Source: Planctomycetota bacterium (GTDB lineage: Bacteria > Planctomycetota > Planctomycetia > Gemmatales > Gemmataceae). From it: DNA of 37,063 nucleotides. Below the pieces are notes generated by a model. It was not told the origin of the DNA. It ran no database searches and was given only the letters and a program-made list of their open reading frames with translations. The DNA lies in NCBI GenBank assembly GCA_016872605.1, contig VGZI01000040.1:1-37063 (forward strand). Direction: 5' to 3'. This document shows, piece after piece, positions 17,801 to 24,132 of this stretch; positions within the stretch are counted from its first letter, which is position 1, and every line of letters starts with the position of its first letter. Position numbers and translations under genes: made by a program.

Positions 17801-17987
17801 GATGAATCTGATTATCTGGGCGCGGACGTGGGAAAAGTATCGCAAGATCGCGCGCGATTCGGTCGCTTTGTACGTTGAGGGGAGGATCGAGCGGGCCGAC
17901 GGCGTCATCCACGTCTGCCCGACGAAGTTCGACGATTTGTCGCGCGCTTTACAAGGTGTGCCGGGCCGATCGCGCGATTTTCGGTGA
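14883..17987 (+). CDS. dnaE2: Error-prone DNA polymerase DnaE2
   Basis: 1034 aa from GTG 14883, chosen because a GGAG ribosome site lies about seven bases upstream and the product then starts KYAELSCKTNFSFLEGAS, the usual DnaE2 opening (PHP domain). An alternative in-frame GTG at 14871 would add four residues. The C-family polymerase catalytic motif PDIDVDF is at residues 366-372, preceded by CQGRGSAANSAVCYCLGI. The fingers region includes GVFQIESRAQMSMLPRLQP and the HhH region follows GFGEYGFPESHAASFALLAY. A C-terminal OB fold begins near residue 944 (VRVAGLVLVRQRP, ending CPTKFDDL). It performs translesion synthesis with ImuB. A 46-bp palindrome is translated in frame at residues about 538-553. 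It is convergent with rplU, with a hairpin between the two. Confidence 0.92.
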   Translation: MKYAELSCKTNFSFLEGASHAEELASRAAELGYHALAITDVNSLAGIVRGHQAAKAAGLKLLVGAQITPTDAAPVSLLAMNFAGYRHLASLITRGRRSAKKGECRLAMSDVADYAGDLLAIIPATSHDSLDVYRDMFGDRAYLAAAVHLGPCDDIDLERSARQARQCRLPLVAVNQVHYHVPARRALHEVLMAIKHHTTVANLGELRFANGERHLKTPAQMAELFVEYPDAIARTIEVAGRCDFSLDELRYEYPEELCPDGKTPTEYLAELTWQGAEKRYPAGIPDKVRRLLERELTLIAELRYEAFFLTVWDLVVFARSRGILCQGRGSAANSAVCYCLGITSVDPDRTDLLFERFISKERNEAPDIDVDFEHERREEVFQYIYGKYGRDRAGIVAEVITYQARSAVRDVGKALGFSLDAVDRLAKAIDWHAYPSTVVDHLAEVGLPASAASVKHWVELVSLLVEFPRHLSQHVGGFVITGRPLSELVPIENAAMPERTMIEWDKDDIDTLGILKVDCLSLGMLTAIRKCFDLIGPVFLPSPPCTQEGEGRNALTLATVPAEDPAVYDMICAADTIGVFQIESRAQMSMLPRLQPRCFYDLVVEIAIVRPGPIQGGMVHPYLRRRSGKEVVSYPHPVVEEVLAKTLGVPLFQEQVMRLAIVAAGFTPGEADQLRRAMGAWKRHGEIAKYRHKFRDGLIARGFPVEFADQIFEQIKGFGEYGFPESHAASFALLAYVSAWLKCHYPAAFTTAVLNSQPMGFYAPAQLIYDAKAHGVGVRPIDVNHSEWDCTLEKNDNDEPEIRLGYRLIKGLPEAPMTALAAARHAGAFCSIGDVARRGCRSKALLVRLAAADAFRSLGLDRRAALWKVLALGEDLPLFAKLDDDDGDVPNLPALSADQHVVADYQTTGLSLKAHPIGLLRADLDRMNVVSAAGLAKLDDKAPVRVAGLVLVRQRPPTANGTVFMSLEDETGLMNLIIWARTWEKYRKIARDSVALYVEGRIERADGVIHVCPTKFDDLSRALQGVPGRSRDFR
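16496..16541. repeat. In-frame palindromic repeat inside dnaE2 (CCCCTCTCCC family)
   Basis: The 21-bp arms 16496-16516 and 16521-16541 match with one mismatch around a 4-base loop (tact). They are translated as FLPSPPCTQEGEGRNAL, a proline/glycine/glutamate-rich stretch between LIGPV and LTLATVPAEDP. Other DnaE2 proteins would be expected to join these directly. Confidence 0.75.
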
Positions 17988-17990
17988 AAA

Positions 17991-18044
17991 TCAGAGCCTG
18001 AAGCGTAAGCGAAAGATGACCTTCGCTTACGCTTCAGGCTCTGA
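17991..18044. terminator. Perfect 23-bp inverted repeat between convergent dnaE2 and rplU
   Basis: The arms 17991-18013 and 18022-18044 are perfectly complementary (TCAGAGCCTGAAGCGTAAGC...), with loop agatgacc. It starts 3 bp after the dnaE2 stop and ends 3 bp before the rplU stop. On the rplU side it is followed by TTTT. It is probably a bidirectional terminator. The same family occurs as a half copy at 21866-21890 and as an inverted repeat at 36030-36094. Confidence 0.8.
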
Positions 18045-18047
18045 ATA

Positions 18048-18365
18048 TCAGCTGGGAACCACGATCTGCCGAATCTTCACCGCTGTGTACGGCTGGCGAT
18101 GGCCCTTGAAGCGGCGATAGTTCTTGCGGCGGCGGAAATGCTGCACGTAGATCTTCGTCGACGGCAACGCCACCACTTCGCCCACCACGGTCGCGCCGGC
18201 GATTACCGGCTGGCCGATCTTCGTGTCGGCTTCCTTTTGGCATAGCAGAACGCGCTTGAACTCGATGTTCGAGCCCACCTGCACGTCGCGAAAATCGACG
18301 TTCACGACATCGCCTTCCTGCACGCGATATTGCCGCGAGCCGTCTTCGAATACTGCGTAGATCAC
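18048..18365 (-). CDS. rplU: 50S ribosomal protein bL21
   Basis: 105 aa, the usual bL21 length. The start MIYAVFEDGSRQYRVQEGD, the middle IGQPVIAGATVVGEVV and the end FRRRKNYRRFKGHRQPYT with a final I are diagnostic for bL21, which binds 23S rRNA in the large subunit. In most bacteria rplU is followed by rpmA (bL27) in one operon. Here the downstream side is a hairpin and the convergent dnaE2 gene, so rpmA is not adjacent. It is divergent from yebC across about 200 bp, which should hold both promoters. Confidence 0.95.
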   Translation of the reverse strand: MIYAVFEDGSRQYRVQEGDVVNVDFRDVQVGSNIEFKRVLLCQKEADTKIGQPVIAGATVVGEVVALPSTKIYVQHFRRRKNYRRFKGHRQPYTAVKIRQIVVPS

Positions 18366-18567
18366 GTTCGGTTCCCCGCTCTCAAATGATTTCGATGATC
18401 GTTGGTTTCTTGGCGAGTTAATATAGAAATTCCGGCCACACCGTCCAGTGATCGCGAGCGGTGCGCCGCGCGAAACCGCCAGCGAGCTTCCATGCGGCCC
18501 ACGGCGCCAATCTGCACTTTGCTATTGGACCGTACAATAACGCGAGAACCCTGTCAGGAGAGGCGGC

Positions 18568-19305
18568 ATGGCCGGTCATTCCCATTGGAAGAACATCCAA
18601 CACAAGAAGGGCGCTGCCGACGCGGCGAAGGGGCGGGTCTGGAGCAAGCTGAGCCGGGCGATCATGGTGGCGACCAAGAGCGGCGGGGCCGATCCGGTCA
18701 CCAACGCCAAGCTGCGTGGCGCCATCGAAGACGCCCGGGCCGTGTCGATGCCCAAGGACAACATCGAACGCGCCATCAAGAAAGGCGCCGGCGAACTCGA
18801 AGGCGTCACCTACGACGAAATCAGCTACGAAGGCTTCGGCCCGGGCGGCGTCGCCATCATGGTCGACATCCTCACCGACAACCGTAGCCGCACGAACGGC
18901 GAGATCCGCAGAATCTTCGAGAAAGGCGGCGGCAACGTCGGCGCCCCAGGCTGCGTCAAGCATATGTTCGAACGCAAAGGCGTCTTCGAAATCCCCGCGA
19001 AAGGCATCGACGAAGACACCCTCATGAGCGTCGCTCTCGACGCGGGCGCCGACGACCTGAAGAACTTCGGCGAAAGCTTCGAGATCACTTGCGACCCGAC
19101 CGCGTTCGCCCAAGTCAAGGCCGCTCTGGAGACGAACCACATCACGCCAACGTCAGTGGCAATCACGCAGCTCGGCAAAGTCCCGGTCGACTGCGACACC
19201 GAAACCGGGCAAAAAGTGCTCAAGCTGCTCGAAGCCCTCGACGAGCACGACGACGTGCAGAAGGTGTACTCCAATCTAAACGTGACGATCGCGATGACGG
19301 CGTGA
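18568..19305 (+). CDS. yebC: YebC/PmpR family protein
   Basis: 245 aa, a typical length. It begins MAGHSHWKNIQHKKGAADAA and contains SKLSRAIMVATKSGG, then YEGFGPGGVAIMVDILTDNR and NVGAPGCVKHMF, all signature blocks of the family. Members were described as transcription regulators (PmpR); more recent views link them to translation of difficult peptide sequences. The GGAGAGG ribosome site is well placed before ATG 18568. The WD40 gene follows 51 bp downstream on the same strand and may share a transcript. The upstream 200 bp is shared with divergent rplU. Confidence 0.93.
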   Translation: MAGHSHWKNIQHKKGAADAAKGRVWSKLSRAIMVATKSGGADPVTNAKLRGAIEDARAVSMPKDNIERAIKKGAGELEGVTYDEISYEGFGPGGVAIMVDILTDNRSRTNGEIRRIFEKGGGNVGAPGCVKHMFERKGVFEIPAKGIDEDTLMSVALDAGADDLKNFGESFEITCDPTAFAQVKAALETNHITPTSVAITQLGKVPVDCDTETGQKVLKLLEALDEHDDVQKVYSNLNVTIAMTA

Positions 19306-19356
19306 CGGCGACAAGTACGCCCGCCTCTACGAGGCGGGGCCAAACATGAGGGTGCG

Positions 19357-21885
19357 ATGATTCGCAACGCAGTGATCTGCTGCCTTCTCGTCGCGCATTC
19401 CATGCCTGCGCAGACTCCTGCGACACCTCAGCTCGACACCATCGGCGATCCGCTGCCGCCGCACGCACTCCATCGATTCGGAGCCTCACGACTCTGCACA
19501 CAAACGGAAGCGATTTCGCTTGCCATTGCTCAGGATGGCAAGTTGGTCGCCGCGGCCGATCGCGATGGCCGAATTTATTTGTGGGAAACCGAAGCCGGCA
19601 AAGAACGCATCCGCAGCGATGCCGGCGTCGGCAGGCGTGTCGCCATCTCACCCGATAGCCAATGGCTGGCGTACGGCGGCGATGGCCCCATTGAACTTCA
19701 AAAGCTTGCTGACGGCAAACGGGTTCGCCTCGAAATCCCTGGGACCGTTTTCGCTTTCTCGCCCGACAGCAAATCGATTGTTGTCGGCGGCGGTGAAAAC
19801 AGCGATCTGGCAATTTTCGCCCTCGCAACGGGCAAGAAGTCCCGCCCGCTCGCCAAGCTCGATTTCGATCTCGCTGCCAGCGCCGTCGCGATTAGCCTCG
19901 ATGGCAAGTACGTGGCAGCCGGTGGTTTTCCCAAGGTGGACATGAATCAGCCATTTGTGCGCAGCGTTGTGTGGGACGCGATCACTGGCAAAGTGTTGAA
20001 GCACTTCGATCGCGCGGGCAGGACGATCGGGAGCCTGGGTTTTCTTCCCGACAATCGCACGCTCGTCGCGCAAGTCGGCTCGCGGCTCGTCGGCTGGGAC
20101 GTCGTCAAAGGCGAAACCGTCGCCACGATCACACACGAAATCGGCTCGGCATTCGCGCTGGACAGCGACGCCAAGACACTCGTCACCAGCGACGGACCGC
20201 GCCTCGTCGACTTCGCGACCGGCAAGACGATTCACGATTTCGAGCATCCCGCGCCGATGCGGCACGTCGCCCTCTCCCCGGACGGCAAGCTGCTCGCTGC
20301 CGCTCCGGCTCGCCACGAAAACGCCTCGCCACGCATCGTGCTTTGGGACGTGCCGAACCGCAAGGAGCGGACCCTTGGCGATGCCCATCACCATGCGGTC
20401 GATGCGGTTGCATTTTCACACAACGGACACGGCATCGCGACCGCGTCCAACGTCGAGGGGATCGCTCGAATCTGGGACATGAAATCGGCAAAGCTGCGGG
20501 CGGTTCTCAATCTCGAAAGCCGCGACGCGCACCGGAGTGGCGGTCCGCGGGCGCGCACAACCTTGCTCGACGCCATGGCCTTCTCCGCCCATCGGCCCGA
20601 GTTGATCATCTCGGGACAGCGCTGGGATCTGGACGACCGAAAGCCGATTCCTCTCAAGGCCGACGATGACTTTTTGTTCGATCAAACCAATAGCCGGCGG
20701 GCCATCGTGTCGTCGGATGGCCGAATCATTGCCAGCTATTTGAGTGAATACAGCATTCTGTTTTGGGAGTCGGCCACCGGAAAAATTCTCAAGCGGATCG
20801 AGCCGGCCGGCGTCAACTCACGCCCAAGGCGTGAATGGCGATCCCTCGCGCTTACCCCGAGCGCCAAGCTCGCGGCTCTCGGACTTTGGTTCGCCCCGCT
20901 TGGGAAAGACCCCGAGACAGGGCTCGTGCCCACTATCGAGATATGGGATATCGCGGCCGGCAAGCGGGTGCGATCCTTGCGAACGAGCCCCAATCCGGTC
21001 GTGCGCCTGATGTTCGCCCCCGATGGCGAAACGCTGGCCGTGATCGGATTCCCTCATCGGCTCGAACTCTGGCATCTGCCGACGGGACGACTATTGCGCG
21101 AGATGTACCTGACCGAGATTGTCGAAGACATGCCGTTTGCGTTTGTCATGCCCGCTGTCGCATTCGCGCCGCATGGCCAGTGGATCGCCTACGCACATCA
21201 ACCGGGACGGATCGCGATTCTGGAAACGATCACCGGCAAGGAAGTGCTTTCGTTGCACGGCCACCACGGCGATATTGCCAGCGTCGCGTTCTCACCGAAC
21301 GGCGTCAAACTTCTGTCGGGCGGACGCGACACGACGGCGCTGCTCTGGTCCGTCCTACCCAAAAAAATCGCGCTGCCCGCCAGCTGGAGCGACGACGATA
21401 AACTCTGGCAGGACCTCGGTGGGCCGACGGAAAGAGCATATGGCGTGGCGTGGGCGCTGATCGCTCATCCAGCCCGAGCGATGGATGTGCTGGCAAAACG
21501 CCTGGAGCCCGACTCCGGCGCCACGGAGAAAGAGATCCAAGAGTTGATCGCGAACCTCAGCTCCGACAAGTTTCCGCAGCGAGACGTCGCCCTGCGCCGG
21601 CTCAAACAAATCGGCGCTCGGTCGCTCCCCTTGCTTGAGCAGTCCCTCAAGAAAGCGCCCGATCTCGAGACCGGTCGGCGCATCAGGCAACTCTTGCAAA
21701 CCGTGGAAACGTCGCTCACCCCCGAAACTTTGCGTGATCTGCGCGCGCTCTTGATTCTCGAAATGATCGCGACGCCGAAAGCACGGGATTTGCTCGCCAA
21801 CGTCGCGCGCGGCGACCCGGACGCCGGCAAAACCCGCATCGCCCAGGCCGCCCTCGCAAGAATCAATCAGAGTCTGAAGCGTTAG
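19357..21885 (+). CDS. Large WD40-repeat exported protein
   Basis: 842 aa with a probable signal peptide (MIRNAVICCLLVAHSMPAQT). WD40-type blades recur through about residue 670: LVAAADRDGRIYLWETEAGK, GIARIWDMKSAKL, ILFWESATGKIL, TIEIWDIAAGKRV, LELWHLPTGRLL and LSGGRDTTALLWSV. These would form two propellers. The C-terminal 170 residues change to a helical region (LWQDLGGPTERAYGVAWALI, then LSSDKFPQRDVALRRLKQIG) that is commonly seen at the end of planctomycete WD40 proteins. The function is unknown; a periplasmic scaffold is plausible. The last residues and the TAG stop come from a palindromic repeat half (21866-21890), and the gene overlaps the convergent membrane-protein gene by 23 bp. Confidence 0.8.
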   Translation: MIRNAVICCLLVAHSMPAQTPATPQLDTIGDPLPPHALHRFGASRLCTQTEAISLAIAQDGKLVAAADRDGRIYLWETEAGKERIRSDAGVGRRVAISPDSQWLAYGGDGPIELQKLADGKRVRLEIPGTVFAFSPDSKSIVVGGGENSDLAIFALATGKKSRPLAKLDFDLAASAVAISLDGKYVAAGGFPKVDMNQPFVRSVVWDAITGKVLKHFDRAGRTIGSLGFLPDNRTLVAQVGSRLVGWDVVKGETVATITHEIGSAFALDSDAKTLVTSDGPRLVDFATGKTIHDFEHPAPMRHVALSPDGKLLAAAPARHENASPRIVLWDVPNRKERTLGDAHHHAVDAVAFSHNGHGIATASNVEGIARIWDMKSAKLRAVLNLESRDAHRSGGPRARTTLLDAMAFSAHRPELIISGQRWDLDDRKPIPLKADDDFLFDQTNSRRAIVSSDGRIIASYLSEYSILFWESATGKILKRIEPAGVNSRPRREWRSLALTPSAKLAALGLWFAPLGKDPETGLVPTIEIWDIAAGKRVRSLRTSPNPVVRLMFAPDGETLAVIGFPHRLELWHLPTGRLLREMYLTEIVEDMPFAFVMPAVAFAPHGQWIAYAHQPGRIAILETITGKEVLSLHGHHGDIASVAFSPNGVKLLSGGRDTTALLWSVLPKKIALPASWSDDDKLWQDLGGPTERAYGVAWALIAHPARAMDVLAKRLEPDSGATEKEIQELIANLSSDKFPQRDVALRRLKQIGARSLPLLEQSLKKAPDLETGRRIRQLLQTVETSLTPETLRDLRALLILEMIATPKARDLLANVARGDPDAGKTRIAQAALARINQSLKR

Positions 21886-22315
21886 CGAAGGAGGCATCGT
21901 CCTGTGCTGACGCGTTCGGCTCCGTGCGTACGAGCCACCACAACACAATTGTCCACGCCGTGACCGAAACACCCTCGCCGATGATCCACGCTGTTGGCAT
22001 CTCTATCCACACGTCGATCGCGACGATTACGATGTCAAACACGACGGTGCACGGAATCGTAAATCGCAAGAGCGGAAGGTAGCGACGAACGTCATACGAC
22101 ATGAACCAGTATCCCGCGCCCGCGAAAGCATACAGGAGCGACACCGATCGCGTCAGATACTGGACAAGTGGTGCATCCGGAAACGGGCCGAGACCGAGCC
22201 AATCATGGATCGTGCTCATCCAGGCGGTGGGCATGAACACGGCTGCCGTCGCGGACAGTAGCACCAGCGCGGTGCTACGCAAAAACCACGTTAGCGGCAC
22301 ATCGCTATGAGTCAT
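21863..22315 (-). CDS. Small integral membrane protein, unknown function
   Basis: 150 aa with about four hydrophobic segments: LTWFLRSTALVLLSATAAVF, SVSLLYAFAGAGYWFM, FTIPCTVVFDIVIVAIDV and GVSVTAWTIVLWWLV. The pattern resembles small four-helix membrane proteins of unknown role, and I do not recognise a named family. The C-terminal NASDSD is encoded by a repeat half and overlaps the convergent WD40 gene, so the original C-terminus may have been replaced. Confidence 0.65.
   Translation of the reverse strand: MTHSDVPLTWFLRSTALVLLSATAAVFMPTAWMSTIHDWLGLGPFPDAPLVQYLTRSVSLLYAFAGAGYWFMSYDVRRYLPLLRFTIPCTVVFDIVIVAIDVWIEMPTAWIIGEGVSVTAWTIVLWWLVRTEPNASAQDDASFANASDSD
21866..21890. repeat. Half copy of the TCAGAGCCTGAAGCGT repeat forming both gene ends
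   Basis: These 25 bp match one arm of the inverted repeats at 17991 and 36030 almost exactly (a T replaces the second C of GAGCC). They encode the C-terminal SLKR plus stop of the WD40 protein on the plus strand and the NASDSD tail of the membrane protein on the minus strand. No second arm is visible. Confidence 0.7.
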
Positions 22316-22386
22316 ACCGGATCATCTATGGAGTTGTTGCCCGGTTGTGCTGCTCGCGTTACTTCACGACGGTGCGAGATTTGGCT

Positions 22387-22454
22387 GTAGGGTGCGTGAA
22401 ACGCACCGTCCGAGCACGTTCGTCCAGCGGGACGGTGCGTTTCACGCACCCTAC
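22387..22454. repeat. Perfect 25-bp inverted repeat (GTAGGGTGCGTGAAACGC family)
   Basis: The arms 22387-22411 and 22430-22454 are exactly complementary, with an 18-base loop. It occupies the 198-bp gap between the membrane-protein gene start and the spoVG stop. There is no T tract. It is probably a REP-like dispersed element that also serves as a transcript end. I see no gene in the rest of this gap. Confidence 0.8.
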
Positions 22455-22513
22455 GTTTGAGCCGATTCGCGCACTGTGTTTAGCGGAAGGGCCGGGCGCC
22501 AGGACCGTGGCGA

Positions 22514-23098
22514 TTATAGGATTCCCGAACCGAACTTGCGCTTGCCCGGCGCCGTCGGCTGGGGCGTCTCCGTCGGCGCATGCGTTCCGCGTTGTTCGTG
22601 AGCGTCGTCGGTGCGGTAGCCTTCGGAGGCCTTGCGCGCCGCCGCCATCTCGGTCACGATCTGCGTGTAGCTCTCGGCTTCGTATTCGGCGTCGTAGTCG
22701 TCATAACGGCAGACGTAGCCGGGCTGTTTCGAACGTTCGCGTTCCTCCTGAAACGCCTTGATGATCGCATTTTGGATGTACTCGCGGCAGGTGGAGTTGA
22801 TCGGATGCGCGATGTCGGCGTGCAGCTTCGCTCGACCGTCGGTGGCGCGCAGACCACGGTTTTCGTCCAACCGGCTGCCGCACTGATTGCAAAATCGCGC
22901 CCGCAGGTGATTCTTGCAGCCGCACTGGCAGCGATCGGTGAGCTTGCGGCTTGGCATCGCCACGAACGACCCCTTGGCCCCTTCGATGATCTTCAGATCA
23001 CGGATGACGAAGCAATCGTCAAACGTGATCGAGCAGAAGGCTTGCAATCGTTCGTTGTTCTCATCCATGAGCTTGATACGAACTTCGGTGATAACCAC
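22514..23098 (-). CDS. spoVG: SpoVG family protein with an inserted zinc ribbon
   Basis: 194 aa from GTG 23098, with AGGAG seven bases upstream. The N-terminal part is SpoVG-like ([20 protein letters not shown], then [15 protein letters not shown] and FVAMPSRK). Canonical SpoVG runs from MPSRK almost directly into DIAHPINS. Here about 40 residues containing CQCGC and CNQCG intervene, a four-cysteine zinc-ribbon-like insert. After [19 protein letters not shown] there is an acidic, charged tail. SpoVG proteins bind nucleic acid and affect sporulation, septation or regulation in Firmicutes; the role here is unknown. It lies 58 bp downstream of ispE on the same strand, and ispE-spoVG proximity is also known in Bacillus. 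Confidence 0.85.
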   Translation of the reverse strand: MVITEVRIKLMDENNERLQAFCSITFDDCFVIRDLKIIEGAKGSFVAMPSRKLTDRCQCGCKNHLRARFCNQCGSRLDENRGLRATDGRAKLHADIAHPINSTCREYIQNAIIKAFQEERERSKQPGYVCRYDDYDAEYEAESYTQIVTEMAAARKASEGYRTDDAHEQRGTHAPTETPQPTAPGKRKFGSGIL

Positions 23099-23136
23099 AG
23101 GGAAACTCCTTTTTGCCGTGGCACGGGGGTGGATCG

Positions 23137-23155
23137 CGCTCGCCTGAGGCGAGCG
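23137..23155. repeat. Short hairpin between ispE and spoVG
   Basis: CGCTCGCC and GGCGAGCG are perfect 8-bp arms around TGA (23137-23155). On the minus strand the ispE stop TAG sits immediately before it (TTTAGCCGCTCGCC), so the repeat appears to carry the stop. It may attenuate transcription into spoVG. Confidence 0.6.
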
Positions 23156-23156
23156 G

Positions 23157-24029
23157 CTAAACGGTGCGCGTAACGATCAGGCGAAAATCGTACGCCTTGG
23201 TTCGTGTCCTCAGGTTGGCAGCGATGCGCAGGGCTTCGTCGGCGGATCGGCACAGGGCAAACAGCGTGCTGCCGCTGCCCGACATTAAACAACCAACCGA
23301 TTCCGCCTCCTTCAGCATCGCGGCGAACTCGCTGATGCGCGGATCGAGCGCGGCAGCTGCCAACTGAAGCCGATTGTGCATAAGTCGGCCAATAATATCA
23401 ACGTCACCTTTGCCGATCGCCGTGAGAATTGGTTCTCCCGAGATGGGCGATGCGGGAACGACGACCTTCTGGTAAACCGCGGCTGTCGACAGACCGAAAG
23501 CTGGGCAAAGCAACACGAAATGTAGTGGACTGGACAACCCGATCGGGGACACGCTTTCGCCCCGTCCGGTGCACCAGGCGGCGGGAGTGTGAAAGAAGAA
23601 CGGTATATCGCTGCCGATCTCGCCGCCGAGCTTTGCCAACTCCGCGTTTGACAGCCCAGTTTGCCAGAGGAAGTTTAGCCCAGCGAGCGTCGCTGCTGCA
23701 TCGGTCGACCCACCGGCCAACCCCGCAGCCATCGGAATCCGCTTGAATAGCCGAATTGCCGCCCCGCCTGGGAAGCCGGTGCGACCCTTCAGAAGGTTTG
23801 CCGCTTTGAGCACGAGGTTTTCGGGGCCCGTCGACAGGGATGCATCCGAGCATTGCAGGCGCAGCGATGGGTCGGCGCGAAACACGAGCGTGTCGTAGAG
23901 CCGAATCGCCGTCATGAGCGTGGCAATTTCGTGGTATCCGTCGGGCCGTTTCCCGAGCACTTCGAGAAAGAGATTGACCTTAGCGGGCGCCCAGACGACG
24001 ACGTCATCGAGATAAGTGGAGATGTGCAT
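23157..24029 (-). CDS. ispE: 4-diphosphocytidyl-2-C-methyl-D-erythritol kinase
   Basis: 290 aa, a normal length. It is a GHMP kinase of the non-mevalonate isoprenoid pathway that phosphorylates CDP-methylerythritol with ATP. Diagnostic segments are [20 protein letters not shown] (substrate side, with the conserved lysine), the ATP-binding glycine loop [28 protein letters not shown], and the C-terminal [11 protein letters not shown]. The start is ATG 24029, which gives the usual N-terminus although no strong ribosome site precedes it. It is followed by spoVG in the same direction. Upstream lie a large palindrome and the end of the topoisomerase B gene. Confidence 0.92.
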   Translation of the reverse strand: MHISTYLDDVVVWAPAKVNLFLEVLGKRPDGYHEIATLMTAIRLYDTLVFRADPSLRLQCSDASLSTGPENLVLKAANLLKGRTGFPGGAAIRLFKRIPMAAGLAGGSTDAAATLAGLNFLWQTGLSNAELAKLGGEIGSDIPFFFHTPAAWCTGRGESVSPIGLSSPLHFVLLCPAFGLSTAAVYQKVVVPASPISGEPILTAIGKGDVDIIGRLMHNRLQLAAAALDPRISEFAAMLKEAESVGCLMSGSGSTLFALCRSADEALRIAANLRTRTKAYDFRLIVTRTV

Positions 24030-24042
24030 GAGGTTTTTTTAT

Positions 24043-24129
24043 GGAAGCCCAGGGGTGAGGTACGCCGAACCCCTGGGATCGGGATGTGCATCATCCCAGG
24101 GGTTCGGCGTACCTCACCCGTGGGCTTCC
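24043..24129. repeat. 37-bp inverted repeat between the topoisomerase B gene and ispE
   Basis: The arms 24043-24079 and 24093-24129 match at 36 of 37 positions (GGAAGCCCAGGGGTGAGG...), with a 13-base loop. It starts 3 bp after the topoisomerase B stop. An A tract rather than a T tract follows on the transcribed side, so it is not a textbook terminator. The AAGCCCAGGGGT arm recurs inside imuB at 14445-14479. Confidence 0.85.
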
Positions 24130-24132
24130 ACA

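Noticed and set aside
22387..22454. Possible CRISPR or integron attC site
   Set aside because: It is a single perfect inverted repeat without regular spacers, cas genes or an integrase.
22580..23173. Open frame of about 200 codons on the plus strand
   Set aside because: It is antisense to spoVG, which has clear family motifs and a good ribosome site.
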